64,000 nt of DNA from Rhodomicrobium sp. Az07 (GTDB lineage: Bacteria; Pseudomonadota; Alphaproteobacteria; Rhizobiales; Rhodomicrobiaceae): positions 1 through 64,000 of the forward strand of contig NZ_JAHFZG010000009.1 in NCBI RefSeq assembly GCF_018619475.1, written 5' to 3'. Below the pieces are notes generated by a model. That model saw only the letters and a list, made by a program, of their open reading frames with translations. It ran no database searches and had not been told where the DNA came from. Made by a program: the position numbers and the translations under genes. Within the stretch, counting starts at the first letter, position 1. Every line of letters starts with the position of its first letter. This document shows positions 26,327 through 35,017 of the stretch, in pieces.

Positions 26327-29300
26327 GCGGTCTGATCCTCGGTCTGCTTTTCGAGGCGCTCCTTGAGCTTGCTCAAGGCTGCGAAGGGTGAATCCGGATC
26401 GACGCCGCCGGACGACCGTTTCGGCGATGCGCTGGCGGCGATGCCCTGCGGACGCGGAGGCCGCGAATCGCGATTGCGGTCGTTCGGCCGGTCGGACCGT
26501 TGATGGTGCGGCCGGTTCGGCTGGCCGCCGCCCGCGCGACGATCATTGTCAGGCCGCGGTGCGTCGCCCGGTGCGCCTTGCTGGCGATCACGGTTGCCAT
26601 CGGAACGCGGCTGGCGGTTGCGATCTCCACGTTCGCGGTTCTGATCGCGCGGCCCGCTGCGGTCGCGTGAAAACTCGCGGCGCGGCGCGCGGTCGCCGCT
26701 CGCGGCTGCGCCCTCGGTTTGTCCGGCGGGTGCCTCTGCGCCAACGGCGGCTGCCGGTTGCGGCGCGTTATCGGAGCGCGGGCGCGGTCCGCGATCTCCC
26801 GGCGGACGCTGACCGCCGCGCTCGCCCTGGCCTGTGCGTTCGCCGTGTCCCGCGCCACCGTGACGACGATGCTGCGCACGGCGGTCGCCTTGCCCTTCGC
26901 CGCGCTCGAATTTCGGCTTCGGCCGGCGGAAACGCCAGACTTCCTCGAACTCGGGTTCGGCAGGCGCGGCTTCTGCGGCGATGGCGTCGCCGGACGCTGT
27001 TTCCGAAACGGCGGGCGTCGATGCGTCGGCGTTCGACCCTGCTTCACCATGCATCTCGGAAGCGGCCGCTTCGGCGGCTTCTTCCTGCGCGGGCTCGACG
27101 GGTGCGGCGTCTTCATGCTCGACCTGCGAGAAGGATTGCGGCGCACTTTCGGGCGTGAGTTCGCCTTCCGGCTCCACGGCTTGCGCCTCGGCGGCTGCTT
27201 CGGTCACGACAGCGCTCGATGCGGCCTCTGCAAGTTCGGCGGATGACTTCTCGCCTGCGTTGGCTATCGCGATCTCGGCGCCGGGAGCTTTCTTGATCGG
27301 GCGCTTTTCGCGGCGGAAACCGAGCGACTCGAGGATCGCGCCGAGTTCTTCGGCGGAACAGCCCATGATGGACATCATCTCGGGCCGCATGCGGAAAGCG
27401 CCGCCGCCTGCCGCACCAGCCGGTGGCTCGGCGTTGGCGTCGGTCGGCTTCCAGGTCGTGAGCGGACGAATGATATCGGCGAGCCGTTCCAGCATGTCGA
27501 TGCGCACGGCGCGCGGTCCGCACACCTGGAAACCAGCCGCGCGATAGAATGCCTCCGGCACTTCGGCCACCTTCGGCACCGAGGTCAGCCCCTGGCGCGG
27601 CGCATCCCCGATGGATGCGGGCGTGAGATTGTGCTCGGCGCCGTGCTTCGAGAGCCAGAACAGCAGCAAGAGATCCGCCGCTGCGGGTTTAAGCAGCAGC
27701 GGGAAGTAGATGTGATGCGCGCCGAAGCGAACGCCGTATTTGCGAAGCTGGGCGCGGCCATCCTGATCGAGCGTCTTGATCTCATCGGCCACGGTGTCGC
27801 GCTTCAGGATGCCGAAATTCTCGCGGAGGCGGAACGCAATGCCTCGCGCAAGACCGGTGATTTCCTCGGCCTTCGCGATCTCGACCAGCGGCTTGAGGCG
27901 GATCTCGATATAGTGCTGGAGCCACGTCTCGACGCGCTTGCCGATATTTTCCTTGTCGATGGCGGCGAGGTGCTCATCCGAGTTCAGCGCGAAGGTCGGC
28001 TTCAGCGGATCGTCGCTCGGGGCGAGCTTGCCGATCTCCTGATTTTCCCAGACGATCCGCCCTTCGCGCGTCAGCGTGAAGCCGGTGTCGGGCGCGGCGG
28101 CGAGACGGTCCGCGCGGGCGGCGAGTTCATGCACGAGCACCTTGGCGGCGGCGTTGCGCGCGGCCTTGCCGTTGAGCCCGGACGTTGCTTCGAGGTCGGG
28201 CGTGAAGCAGAAGCCTTCGAGCTTGCCGACATAGTGCTTCTCGACGACGACGCGGCCATCCTTCTCGATCTCGGCGAAGAGGCTGTCCTTGTCGCGCATG
28301 CTCTTCATGAGCACGCTCGTGCGCTTGTCGACGAAGCGCTGCGTCAGTTGCTCATGCAGCGCGTCGGAAAGGCGGTCCTCGATCTCGCGCGTCTTGCCCT
28401 GCCACTGTTCGGGATCCCTGAGCCACTCGGAGCGGTTCGAGACGAACGTCCATGTGCGGATATGCGCGATGCGGTTCGACAGTGTGTCGATGTCGCCGTC
28501 GATGCGGTCGGCCTGTTCGACCTGCTGGGCGAACCAGTCTTCCGGTATGTGGCCTTCGCCCGTCATGATGTGCTTGTAGAGGGCGGTGACGAGTTCGCCA
28601 TGCTGGCTGGGGCCGACCTTGCGGTAGTCCGGCACCTGACAGACATCCCAAAGCCGCTTCACCGAGCCGATACCGGTCGCGAGTTCGGCGATGCGCGGAT
28701 CGCTCGCGGCAAGGTCGAGCGCTTCGACGTCGTCGGCGGTGCGCACGCGCGTCAGGCGCGGATGGTCGGGCACCTGGCGCAGGCTGTCCTTCAGCCGGTC
28801 CACGCTGTCGAAATCGAGGCGCGTGTTGCGCCACTGGAGCAGCTTCGCCGGTTCGAAATCGTGATTTTCCAGCTTGTTGACGACATCCTGGTCGAACGGC
28901 TCGACATCGGCTGTGACGCCGAAGGTGCCGTCGTTCAGGTGGCGGCCCGCGCGACCCGCGATCTGGCCCATCTCGGCGGGGGTGAGGTCACGATGGTTGC
29001 GGCCGTCAAACTTGCGGCTGCCCGCGAAGGCGACATGATCCACGTCGAGATTGAGGCCCATGCCGATCGCGTCGGTCGCGACGATGAAATCCACGTCGCC
29101 GTTCTGGTACAGGGCCACCTGCGCGTTGCGCGTGCGGGGCGAGAGCGCGCCGAGCACCACGGCCGCGCCGCCTCGCTGGCGACGGATGAGTTCGGCGATG
29201 GCGTAAACGTCGTTCGCAGAGAAAGCCACGATGGCGGAGCGGCTCTGGAGCCGGGTAATCTTCTTCTGGCCGGAGTAGGTCAGTTTCGAGAGGCGCGGCC

Positions 29301-29766
29301 GCGCGATGAAGTTCGCGCCGGGGATAAGCTCGCGGATCGCGTCCGTCATGGTCGCGGCGCCGAGAAGCAGCGTCTCGCTTGTCCCGCGCGAGTGGAACAG
29401 GCGGTCGGTGAAGACGTGGCCACGGTCGGGGTCGGCGGCAAGCTGGATTTCGTCGACGGCGAGGAAGTCCACCTCCACCTCGCGCGGCATCGCTTCGACG
29501 GTGCAGACGTAATAGCGCGGGCGGTCCGGCTTGATCTTCTCTTCGCCCGTAATGAGCGCGACGTCGCGTGGACCGATCTGCGCGACGATCTTGTCATAGA
29601 CCTCGCGCGCGAGAAGCCTGAGCGGCAGGCCGATCAATCCGCTTTCGTGGCCGAGCATGCGCTCGATGGCGAGATGCGTCTTGCCGGTATTGGTCGGACC
29701 CAGCACCGCTGTTACGTGACGGGACTGGGATGGCTTGATGGAAGCCGTCTGCGTTGATGCGCTCAT
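26323..29766 (-). CDS. Suv3-like DExH RNA helicase with disordered RNA-binding tail
   Basis: 1147 aa. Helicase core at residues 15-330: Walker A GPTNTGKT (23-30), DEIQ box (105-108), GAATM, ATDAIGMGLNLDVDHVAF and AGRAGRH, closest to mitochondrial Suv3-type RNA helicases, which are common in alphaproteobacteria. The middle region matches the conserved helicase C-terminal extension of this family. From about residue 840 the protein is low complexity: first Ala/Glu-rich acidic, then Arg/Gly/Gln/Asp-rich (RRAQHRRHGGAGHGER...DRNRQPRSDGNRDRQQ), suited to RNA binding and to assembly with degradosome partners. Followed by the coupled S4 gene. Confidence 0.92.
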   Translation of the reverse strand: MSASTQTASIKPSQSRHVTAVLGPTNTGKTHLAIERMLGHESGLIGLPLRLLAREVYDKIVAQIGPRDVALITGEEKIKPDRPRYYVCTVEAMPREVEVDFLAVDEIQLAADPDRGHVFTDRLFHSRGTSETLLLGAATMTDAIRELIPGANFIARPRLSKLTYSGQKKITRLQSRSAIVAFSANDVYAIAELIRRQRGGAAVVLGALSPRTRNAQVALYQNGDVDFIVATDAIGMGLNLDVDHVAFAGSRKFDGRNHRDLTPAEMGQIAGRAGRHLNDGTFGVTADVEPFDQDVVNKLENHDFEPAKLLQWRNTRLDFDSVDRLKDSLRQVPDHPRLTRVRTADDVEALDLAASDPRIAELATGIGSVKRLWDVCQVPDYRKVGPSQHGELVTALYKHIMTGEGHIPEDWFAQQVEQADRIDGDIDTLSNRIAHIRTWTFVSNRSEWLRDPEQWQGKTREIEDRLSDALHEQLTQRFVDKRTSVLMKSMRDKDSLFAEIEKDGRVVVEKHYVGKLEGFCFTPDLEATSGLNGKAARNAAAKVLVHELAARADRLAAAPDTGFTLTREGRIVWENQEIGKLAPSDDPLKPTFALNSDEHLAAIDKENIGKRVETWLQHYIEIRLKPLVEIAKAEEITGLARGIAFRLRENFGILKRDTVADEIKTLDQDGRAQLRKYGVRFGAHHIYFPLLLKPAAADLLLLFWLSKHGAEHNLTPASIGDAPRQGLTSVPKVAEVPEAFYRAAGFQVCGPRAVRIDMLERLADIIRPLTTWKPTDANAEPPAGAAGGGAFRMRPEMMSIMGCSAEELGAILESLGFRREKRPIKKAPGAEIAIANAGEKSSAELAEAASSAVVTEAAAEAQAVEPEGELTPESAPQSFSQVEHEDAAPVEPAQEEAAEAAASEMHGEAGSNADASTPAVSETASGDAIAAEAAPAEPEFEEVWRFRRPKPKFERGEGQGDRRAQHRRHGGAGHGERTGQGERGGQRPPGDRGPRPRSDNAPQPAAAVGAEAPAGQTEGAAASGDRAPRREFSRDRSGPRDQNRERGDRNRQPRSDGNRDRQQGAPGDAPRPDNDRRAGGGQPNRPHHQRSDRPNDRNRDSRPPRPQGIAASASPKRSSGGVDPDSPFAALSKLKERLEKQTEDQTA

Positions 29767-29928
29767 GAGCGGACTTTCTGATAAACCGCACGCTGTTGGT
29801 GGTTATGTATCAGGCTTCGGCGCGATGCGTGTGCGAAGAGGTGCGCCTGCGGCAATAAGCGAACCTGCCGTGATATCGTTGGCAGTTCAGCCCGTTGTCG
29901 CGAATGGTAGCCTTTGTTTTTCCCCTCT

Positions 29929-31206
29929 TCACTCGGCCAGTGCGTGACGCCCCCCGGCCGTTTCCACGTGGAATGTCGTCGTCACGAGGGAAGCGGTGCC
30001 TGCGGGGGTCGGGACATGCACGTAGTAGGGTACTATTAAACCTGCTTCCGGCAAGGGTACAAGCCAAACTTCTATGCCCGTATTTCCGGTTGCATAATCG
30101 CTTTCGCCCGGCTTGCCCAGCTTGTAGCCCGCGATCGGGACATAACGCACGTTACAGACAAAGGCCGTGCCTCTGAGCTTCCCGGCCCCGGCGACGGATC
30201 GCTTCCCCTTCGGAGACAGCACCAGATCGTAGCGGATCTTCCCGTCGAAGATCGGCAGGCGCTTGTTGCACGCGCCTTCGCCCGTGTTTTTCGCAAGCCG
30301 CGCCTGCGAAAGAAGCACCAGCGCGCTCAGTGGGTCGACGACGTTCTGAAGGTGCGCCGCGGTGATCGGCGCATTGCGCGCGCCGGGCCGCGCGGGCGGG
30401 TTGATGAGAATGTCGCGAACCATCTTCTGCTGGAAGAGCAACTTGACGGTCTCGCCCCGATTACCCGTCTGGTAGCGGAACATGTAGCTTTGCGGAACCG
30501 GCCCGTTGGCGGTCATGAGCCCGCTGCTCGATGTCACGCCCCGCCAACTCACGCTGCCGAACAGGACGCTGATGTCGGCGTCGGCCTGCAAGGAATACTG
30601 GCGGTTTGTGATCGACGAGCGGATACGGAAATCGCCGATGTGCGCGCCGATCCAATGGATACGGTAGAGTGCGTTGATCTTGGAACTGCGCACCGCAAGC
30701 GCGCCATTGCCACCCTGAATCGGGGGCGTGAGGTTTTTCGGCTGCTCGACAGCCTTTTCGGTCGCACGTTCGCGCTCGGCAGGGGCCTTGTCGGCGGCTT
30801 TTTCAGCCGGACGAGCTTCCCTGGCTTCACCGGGTGACTTGTTGTCCCCGGCCTTCCCGTTTCCCGAAGCGCTCGCCTGGGGCGGTCGCTTCGCTTCGGG
30901 GGCTTCCACCGCCTTCGCGTGCGGCTTTTCGGCTTCGGGCTTCGCTTCCGGTTTGGCGTCCGTCGCAACTTCCGCCTTTTTTTCCGCCGGTTGAGGAGCC
31001 TCAGGCTTTTCCGAAAGCTGGGGAACTGCGGGCTTTTTTTCTTCCGCCTTCTTTTCCGACGGGGCGTCGGATGCGGCAACGCCGCCTTGCGGCGTCTCCT
31101 GCGCGCGTGCCCTGGCTATGGAAACGAACGCAAAAAGCACAAGCAAAAGGAAGAGAACGGCAGCGGGGTTAGCCCAATCGCTGCCAAGCAACGGTCGCTT
31201 TGCCAT
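29929..31206 (-). CDS. DUF3108 exported protein with charged linker
   Basis: 425 aa from the ATG at 31206, chosen because it opens a signal anchor (MAKRPLLGSDWANPAAVLFLLLVLFAF); ATGs at 31233 and 31275 are in frame upstream. A Lys/Glu/Ala/Pro-rich linker of about 130 residues resembles a TonB-like periplasm-spanning region. The C-terminal DUF3108 domain begins at ALYRIHWIGAHIGDFRIRSS and includes VSWRGVTSSSG and DPLSALVLLSQ. DUF3108 proteins are periplasmic beta proteins of unknown function. Located upstream of the Suv3-like gene on the same strand, an arrangement seen in rhizobia. Confidence 0.82.
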   Translation of the reverse strand: MAKRPLLGSDWANPAAVLFLLLVLFAFVSIARARAQETPQGGVAASDAPSEKKAEEKKPAVPQLSEKPEAPQPAEKKAEVATDAKPEAKPEAEKPHAKAVEAPEAKRPPQASASGNGKAGDNKSPGEAREARPAEKAADKAPAERERATEKAVEQPKNLTPPIQGGNGALAVRSSKINALYRIHWIGAHIGDFRIRSSITNRQYSLQADADISVLFGSVSWRGVTSSSGLMTANGPVPQSYMFRYQTGNRGETVKLLFQQKMVRDILINPPARPGARNAPITAAHLQNVVDPLSALVLLSQARLAKNTGEGACNKRLPIFDGKIRYDLVLSPKGKRSVAGAGKLRGTAFVCNVRYVPIAGYKLGKPGESDYATGNTGIEVWLVPLPEAGLIVPYYVHVPTPAGTASLVTTTFHVETAGGRHALAE

Positions 31207-31331
31207 TAAGGAGGCTCTTCCTTTCGCAGGCATCGTTTTGCCACTCCCTTTGCCGGTAGTGGCCGATTTCGTCATTTATATGTTGCAGAAGTCTAGCGTG
31301 GCCGAAAGCAATGGTAACCATGAAGTGGCAA

Positions 31332-31349
31332 CGGGGCGTTAAAGCCCCG
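31332..31349 (-). terminator. Weak hairpin downstream of hisA
   Basis: Arms CGGGGC and GCCCCG around loop GTTAAA, about 55 bases past the hisA stop. No clear T-tract follows on the minus strand, so terminator function is tentative. Confidence 0.35.
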
Positions 31350-31404
31350 GCGCCTGACAGATAAATCCGCGAGGTGAGGCGAAGCTTGCGTCGCTCCGTC
31401 AAGA

Positions 31405-32136
31405 TTACGATTGCCCGCCGATAAGGGCGAGCGCGGCCTTGGGATCGAGCCGCCCGTCATAGAGCGCTCGCCCGGCGATAGCGCCCGCGATGATGGCATA
31501 GGCCGGAGACAGAAGCCTTTCGATGTCGGCGATGCCGGCCAACCCGCCCGACGCGATCACGGGAAGGTGCACCGCGCGCGCAAGTTCGGCGGTCGCTTCG
31601 AGGTTGAGGCCCGTCAGCATTCCGTCGCGCGCGATGTCGGTGTAGATGATCGCCGCGACGCCCACGTCGGCAAGGCGCTGTGCAAGGTCCACCGCCGAAA
31701 GCTCGGACGTCTCCGCCCAGCCCTGCACCGCGACGCGGCCGTCCTTCGCATCGATGCCGACCGCGATCTTGCCCGGAAAGCGCGCGCATGCCTCCTTCAC
31801 GAGATGAGGATCGCGCACGGCTGCGGTGCCGAGGATCACGCGGGAGACGCCGCGGTCGATCCAGTGCGACACACCTTCGAGGGTGCGGATGCCGCCGCCG
31901 AGCTGCACGGGGATCGTCACCGCCGCGAGAATATGCGTCACCGCGTCGGCGTTGACCGAGCGGCCTTCGAAGGCGCCGTTCAGGTCCACCACATGCAGCG
32001 CGGAAAACCCTTGCGTCTGAAATTGTCTCGCCTGATCCGCCGGGTCGTCGTTGAACACCGTGGCCTGGTCCATGAGGCCCTGCTTCAAGCGCACGCATTG
32101 CCCGTCTTTGAGATCGATGGCGGGATAGAGAATCAT
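31405..32136 (-). CDS. hisA: HisA, ProFAR isomerase
   Basis: 243 aa from the ATG at 32136. Isomerises phosphoribosyl-formimino-AICAR-phosphate in histidine synthesis. Both half-barrel phosphate sites are visible: [20 protein letters not shown] with Asp8 as catalytic base, VQLGGGIRT and [11 protein letters not shown] in the first half; [13 protein letters not shown] with the second catalytic Asp, and [14 protein letters not shown] in the second half. hisF, often the next gene, is not downstream here. Confidence 0.96.
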   Translation of the reverse strand: MILYPAIDLKDGQCVRLKQGLMDQATVFNDDPADQARQFQTQGFSALHVVDLNGAFEGRSVNADAVTHILAAVTIPVQLGGGIRTLEGVSHWIDRGVSRVILGTAAVRDPHLVKEACARFPGKIAVGIDAKDGRVAVQGWAETSELSAVDLAQRLADVGVAAIIYTDIARDGMLTGLNLEATAELARAVHLPVIASGGLAGIADIERLLSPAYAIIAGAIAGRALYDGRLDPKAALALIGGQS

Positions 32137-32160
32137 GCAAGTTGTCCCCAGGATTAAACA

Positions 32161-32181
32161 CACGTGGATCAATACCACGTG
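32161..32181. promoter_or_regulatory. Dyad in the hisA / Cas2-like divergent promoter region
   Basis: Perfect inverted repeat CACGTGG, 7-base spacer ATCAATA, CCACGTG, lying between the two divergent starts (25 bases from hisA, 93 from the other gene). Its position suits an operator for one or both genes. The regulator is unknown. Confidence 0.5.
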
Positions 32182-32273
32182 CGCAGGCTGTTTTCTTTGA
32201 CCGGACGATGCCGCTTTCCTTTAGTATCAGTCAGCGATGCCCCGTTCAAACCGAGTTCTTCGAAGAGAGTGCG

Positions 32274-32645
32274 ATGCGCCGTTATCTCATTTGCTGCGAG
32301 TTTCAACGGGAGAAGCGCGCCGCGAAGGCGGCCGACTGCATCCGCAGGCTCGCAACGGAATGGGAACATCCGATGACGGGCGTCTGGCTCATCCGCACCG
32401 AAGTCACGGCGACGGAAATTCGCGCGGCGCTGATGCAGGAGCTGACGTTCAGGGATCGCGTGCTTGTCTGTGAGGCGGGCGAGGAAGCGGCGGCGTTCAA
32501 TACCTGCGACGCTGGTGGCGAGAAGGTGTCGCAGATCGCTGACGCGCGGGCAAAGAGCCACATCCTCACCGCCATCTTCAGCCGCAACGGACAGGCGTCG
32601 CGTCACCTCAAGGCCGCCATCGCAAGAAATTTGAAATCAGCCTGA
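32274..32645 (+). CDS. Cas2/SinR-like ferredoxin-fold protein (putative)
   Basis: 123 aa from the ATG at 32274 with a GAAGAGAG ribosome site. The pattern RYLICCEFQ (strand) - [17 protein letters not shown] (helix) - GVWLIRT (strand) - [13 protein letters not shown] (helix) - [16 protein letters not shown] (strand) matches the small beta-alpha-beta-beta-alpha-beta proteins of the SinR/VapD/Cas2-like group, including the W-x-V/L-I-R/K-T central strand. No CRISPR array or cas1 is near, so it is not an adaptation module here. It is inserted between hisA and hisH in the opposite direction and overlaps the hisH 3' end by 38 bases. The fold call is an inference from pattern only. Confidence 0.5.
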   Translation: MRRYLICCEFQREKRAAKAADCIRRLATEWEHPMTGVWLIRTEVTATEIRAALMQELTFRDRVLVCEAGEEAAAFNTCDAGGEKVSQIADARAKSHILTAIFSRNGQASRHLKAAIARNLKSA

Positions 32646-33258
32646 GGCCGAGCTTCTGGCTTTTCTCCGGGTGAAACTGGCTGCCCGCGACATTATCGCG
32701 CGCGACGAGCGCGGTGATCGGGGCGCTGTAATCGGTGCGCGCCACCACGTCGGCCTCATCCGTCGGCTTGAAATGGTAGGAATGCACGAAATAGGCGTGC
32801 CAGCCCTCGTCGCCGCCGGGAATGCCCTCCAGCAGCGGATGCGGGCGCGCGATGTCGAGCGTATTCCAGCCCATATGCGGGATCTTGAGGCGCAGGTCCG
32901 ATGGCTTGATGAGGTCCACCTCGCCGCCGATCCAGCCAAGTCCCTTGTGCTCGCCATGCTCAAGCCCGCGATCCGCCAGCATCTGCATGCCGACACAAAT
33001 GCCGAAGAACGGCCTTCCGCGCTCGAACACGGCTTCCTTCAGCGCGTCGATCATGCCGGGCGTTTCCGACAGCCCACGATAACAATCCCCGAACGCGCCG
33101 ACGCCCGGCAGCACGACGCGGTCGGCGCGGCGCACGGTGTCGGGGTCCGATGTCACGCGGATGTCGGTGTCGAAGCCGCCTTCGCGCGCCGCGCGTTCGA
33201 ACGCCTTGGCCGCCGAATGCAGGTTGCCCGACTGGTAGTCTACAATTGCAACGCTCAT
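32608..33258 (-). CDS. hisH: HisH, imidazole glycerol phosphate synthase glutaminase subunit
   Basis: 216 aa. Supplies ammonia to HisF. The class I glutamine amidotransferase triad is present: nucleophile Cys in [11 protein letters not shown], and His/Glu in [22 protein letters not shown] and HMGWNTLD are family-specific. Its start at 33258 nearly touches the stop of the upstream DUF2628 gene at 33260, and its 3' end overlaps the convergent Cas2-like gene. Confidence 0.96.
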   Translation of the reverse strand: MSVAIVDYQSGNLHSAAKAFERAAREGGFDTDIRVTSDPDTVRRADRVVLPGVGAFGDCYRGLSETPGMIDALKEAVFERGRPFFGICVGMQMLADRGLEHGEHKGLGWIGGEVDLIKPSDLRLKIPHMGWNTLDIARPHPLLEGIPGGDEGWHAYFVHSYHFKPTDEADVVARTDYSAPITALVARDNVAGSQFHPEKSQKLGLRLISNFLRWRP

Positions 33259-33259
33259 G

Positions 33260-33739
33260 TCAGGCCGCCGCCTCCGGCCAGGTGCCCACGGAATGCGGCG
33301 TTTGCCAATCGCCCTTCACGGCGCCTGATGTGCGCCCGCCGCCGCTCGCCATGACGGTCGGCATCCACGCGGCGAAGAAGCGGTGTTCGCATTCCTCCCG
33401 GTTGCGCCCGGCGACGGAGGAAATGAAGGTGTAGCCTTTGCGCTGGAGCCGCCAGCGGATGAGGTCGTTACCCTCGAAGCCGATGATGAGCGCGACCAGG
33501 AGATTGACGATCCCGGCCGACTGCTCGCCGACGCCGGCCTGCATCATAATCGCGTAGAGCCCCGCCGCGAGCGCCACCACGGCGATGGCTTCGAGCCAGA
33601 GGCGGTTCCAGATGAGCCAGAACGGGCCGAACAGAAAGCCCCAGAACGTGAAGCTCTCCCGCACGAAGGCGATGCGTTCGGAGCGCTCCCCCACATTGCC
33701 GGTGGAGTGCGGCGGCTCGTGCACGGTGTAGATGATCAT
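33260..33739 (-). CDS. DUF2628 membrane protein
   Basis: 159 aa. The N-terminus [10 protein letters not shown] and the segment [30 protein letters not shown] are diagnostic of DUF2628; two or three membrane helices follow, with [17 protein letters not shown] after the last. Function is unknown. It lies 19 bases after hisB and one base from hisH in the same operon, a position commonly kept in rhizobia. Confidence 0.88.
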   Translation of the reverse strand: MIIYTVHEPPHSTGNVGERSERIAFVRESFTFWGFLFGPFWLIWNRLWLEAIAVVALAAGLYAIMMQAGVGEQSAGIVNLLVALIIGFEGNDLIRWRLQRKGYTFISSVAGRNREECEHRFFAAWMPTVMASGGGRTSGAVKGDWQTPHSVGTWPEAAA

Positions 33740-33758
33740 GGGCGGTTCCAGCCAAGCG

Positions 33759-34352
33759 TCACCCGCCGAGCTGCCCTTTCGTCGATGGAATTTCGCCGCG
33801 CGCGGCCTCGTCGATCAGAATGGCCTCACGCAGCGCCCGCGCCAAGCCCTTGAAGCAGCTTTCGGCGATGTGATGCGCATTCTCGCCGTAGAGCGTCTCG
33901 ATGTGAAGCGTGATCCCGGCATTTTGCGCCAGCGCCTGAAAGAACTCGCGGAAAAGCTCCGTGTCCATCTGGCCGATCTTCTCGGTCGGGAACTTCACGC
34001 GCCATATGAGGTAAGGCCGCCCCGAGACATCGAGCGCGACGCGCGTCAGCGTCTCGTCCATCGGCAGGTAGGCGTGTGCGTAGCGGGCGATGCCGCGCTT
34101 GTCGCCCAGCGCCTGCGCGATGGCTTGACCCAGCGCGATGCCGACGTCTTCAACCGTGTGGTGTTGGTCGACGTGCAGATCGCCCTCGGCCGAAACCGCG
34201 ATGTCGATGCGGGAGTGCTTCGAAAGCTGCTCCAGCATATGGTCGAAGAAGCCGACGCCCGTCGCTATTGAAAAAGCGCCGGTCCCGTCCAGATTTACCT
34301 CGACAGCGATCCCGGTTTCCTTTGTCTTCCGTTCGATCCGCGCTTTTCTCAC
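33759..34352 (-). CDS. hisB: HisB, imidazoleglycerol-phosphate dehydratase
   Basis: 197 aa if started at the GTG at 34352, which has AGGATCGAG just upstream and gives [15 protein letters not shown], the usual rhizobial start; a TTG at 34379 is also in frame. Manganese-binding histidine motifs [16 protein letters not shown] and [14 protein letters not shown] are present along with [13 protein letters not shown]. First gene of the minus-strand his operon and divergent from hslV. Confidence 0.94.
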   Translation of the reverse strand: MRKARIERKTKETGIAVEVNLDGTGAFSIATGVGFFDHMLEQLSKHSRIDIAVSAEGDLHVDQHHTVEDVGIALGQAIAQALGDKRGIARYAHAYLPMDETLTRVALDVSGRPYLIWRVKFPTEKIGQMDTELFREFFQALAQNAGITLHIETLYGENAHHIAESCFKGLARALREAILIDEAARGEIPSTKGQLGG

Positions 34353-34391
34353 AGTCTCGATCCTATACAGGCCGCGCAAGCGAAGCCGCTT

Positions 34392-34419
34392 CTTGACGGT
34401 TCAAACCCGCGTGCCATAT
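34392..34419 (+). promoter_or_regulatory. Heat-shock (sigma-32 type) promoter of hslVU
   Basis: CTTGAC at 34392-34397 and CCATAT at 34414-34419, separated by 16 bases, match the RpoH promoter pattern of alphaproteobacteria, and end 28 bases before the hslV start. Expected biology for a chaperone-protease operon; start site not determined. Confidence 0.6.
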
Positions 34420-34447
34420 CCGCTCGATAAAGCAGGTACGACAAATG

Positions 34448-35017
34448 ATGCATTTTGCGCAATCCCCTCACGACCCCACGGGCTGGCACGGCACCACAAT
34501 TCTTACCGTTCGCAAGGGCGGACGGGTGGTCGTCGCCGGTGACGGACAGGTGTCTCTCGGCCAGACGGTCATCAAGGCCAATGCGAAAAAGATTCGCACG
34601 CTCGGCAAGGGCAATGTGATCTCCGGCTTCGCGGGCGCGACGGCCGACGCCTTTACGCTGTTCGAGCGCCTCGAATCCAAGCTTGAGATGTATCCCGACC
34701 AACTCGTGCGCGCCTGCGTCGACCTTGCGAAGGACTGGCGCACCGACCGCTATCTGCGCCGCCTCGAAGCGATGATGATCGTCGCCGACAAGAACGCGAC
34801 GCTGGTGCTCACCGGCACGGGCGACGTTCTCGAACCCGAGCACGCTATCATGGGCATCGGCTCGGGCGGCAATTACGCGCTCGCGGCCGCGCGCGCGCTC
34901 CTCGATACAGACCTTTCCGCGGAGGAGATCGCGCGCAAGGCCATGGCCATCGCCGCCGACATTTGCGTTTACACGAACAACAACATCATCGTCGAAAGCC
35001 TGGCGTCCAATGACTGA
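34448..35017 (+). CDS. hslV: ATP-dependent protease peptidase subunit HslV
   Basis: 189 aa from the second of two adjacent ATGs. Twelve-subunit threonine peptidase of the HslUV heat-shock protease. The catalytic threonine lies in [21 protein letters not shown] and would be exposed by removal of a propeptide, as in alphaproteobacterial Hsl[16 protein letters not shown] and [11 protein letters not shown] are typical. It overlaps hslU by eight bases. Confidence 0.96.
   Translation: MHFAQSPHDPTGWHGTTILTVRKGGRVVVAGDGQVSLGQTVIKANAKKIRTLGKGNVISGFAGATADAFTLFERLESKLEMYPDQLVRACVDLAKDWRTDRYLRRLEAMMIVADKNATLVLTGTGDVLEPEHAIMGIGSGGNYALAAARALLDTDLSAEEIARKAMAIAADICVYTNNNIIVESLASND

Noticed and set aside
27631-29757. 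A 708-codon plus-strand frame opposite the Suv3-like helicase
   Set aside because: Antisense open frames are expected in GC-rich genes with strong third-position bias; no motif is present.
32142-32645. CRISPR-Cas adaptation module, because of the Cas2-like protein
   Set aside because: No cas1, no repeat-spacer array and no other cas gene is nearby; the protein is more like stand-alone SinR/VapD-type relatives.
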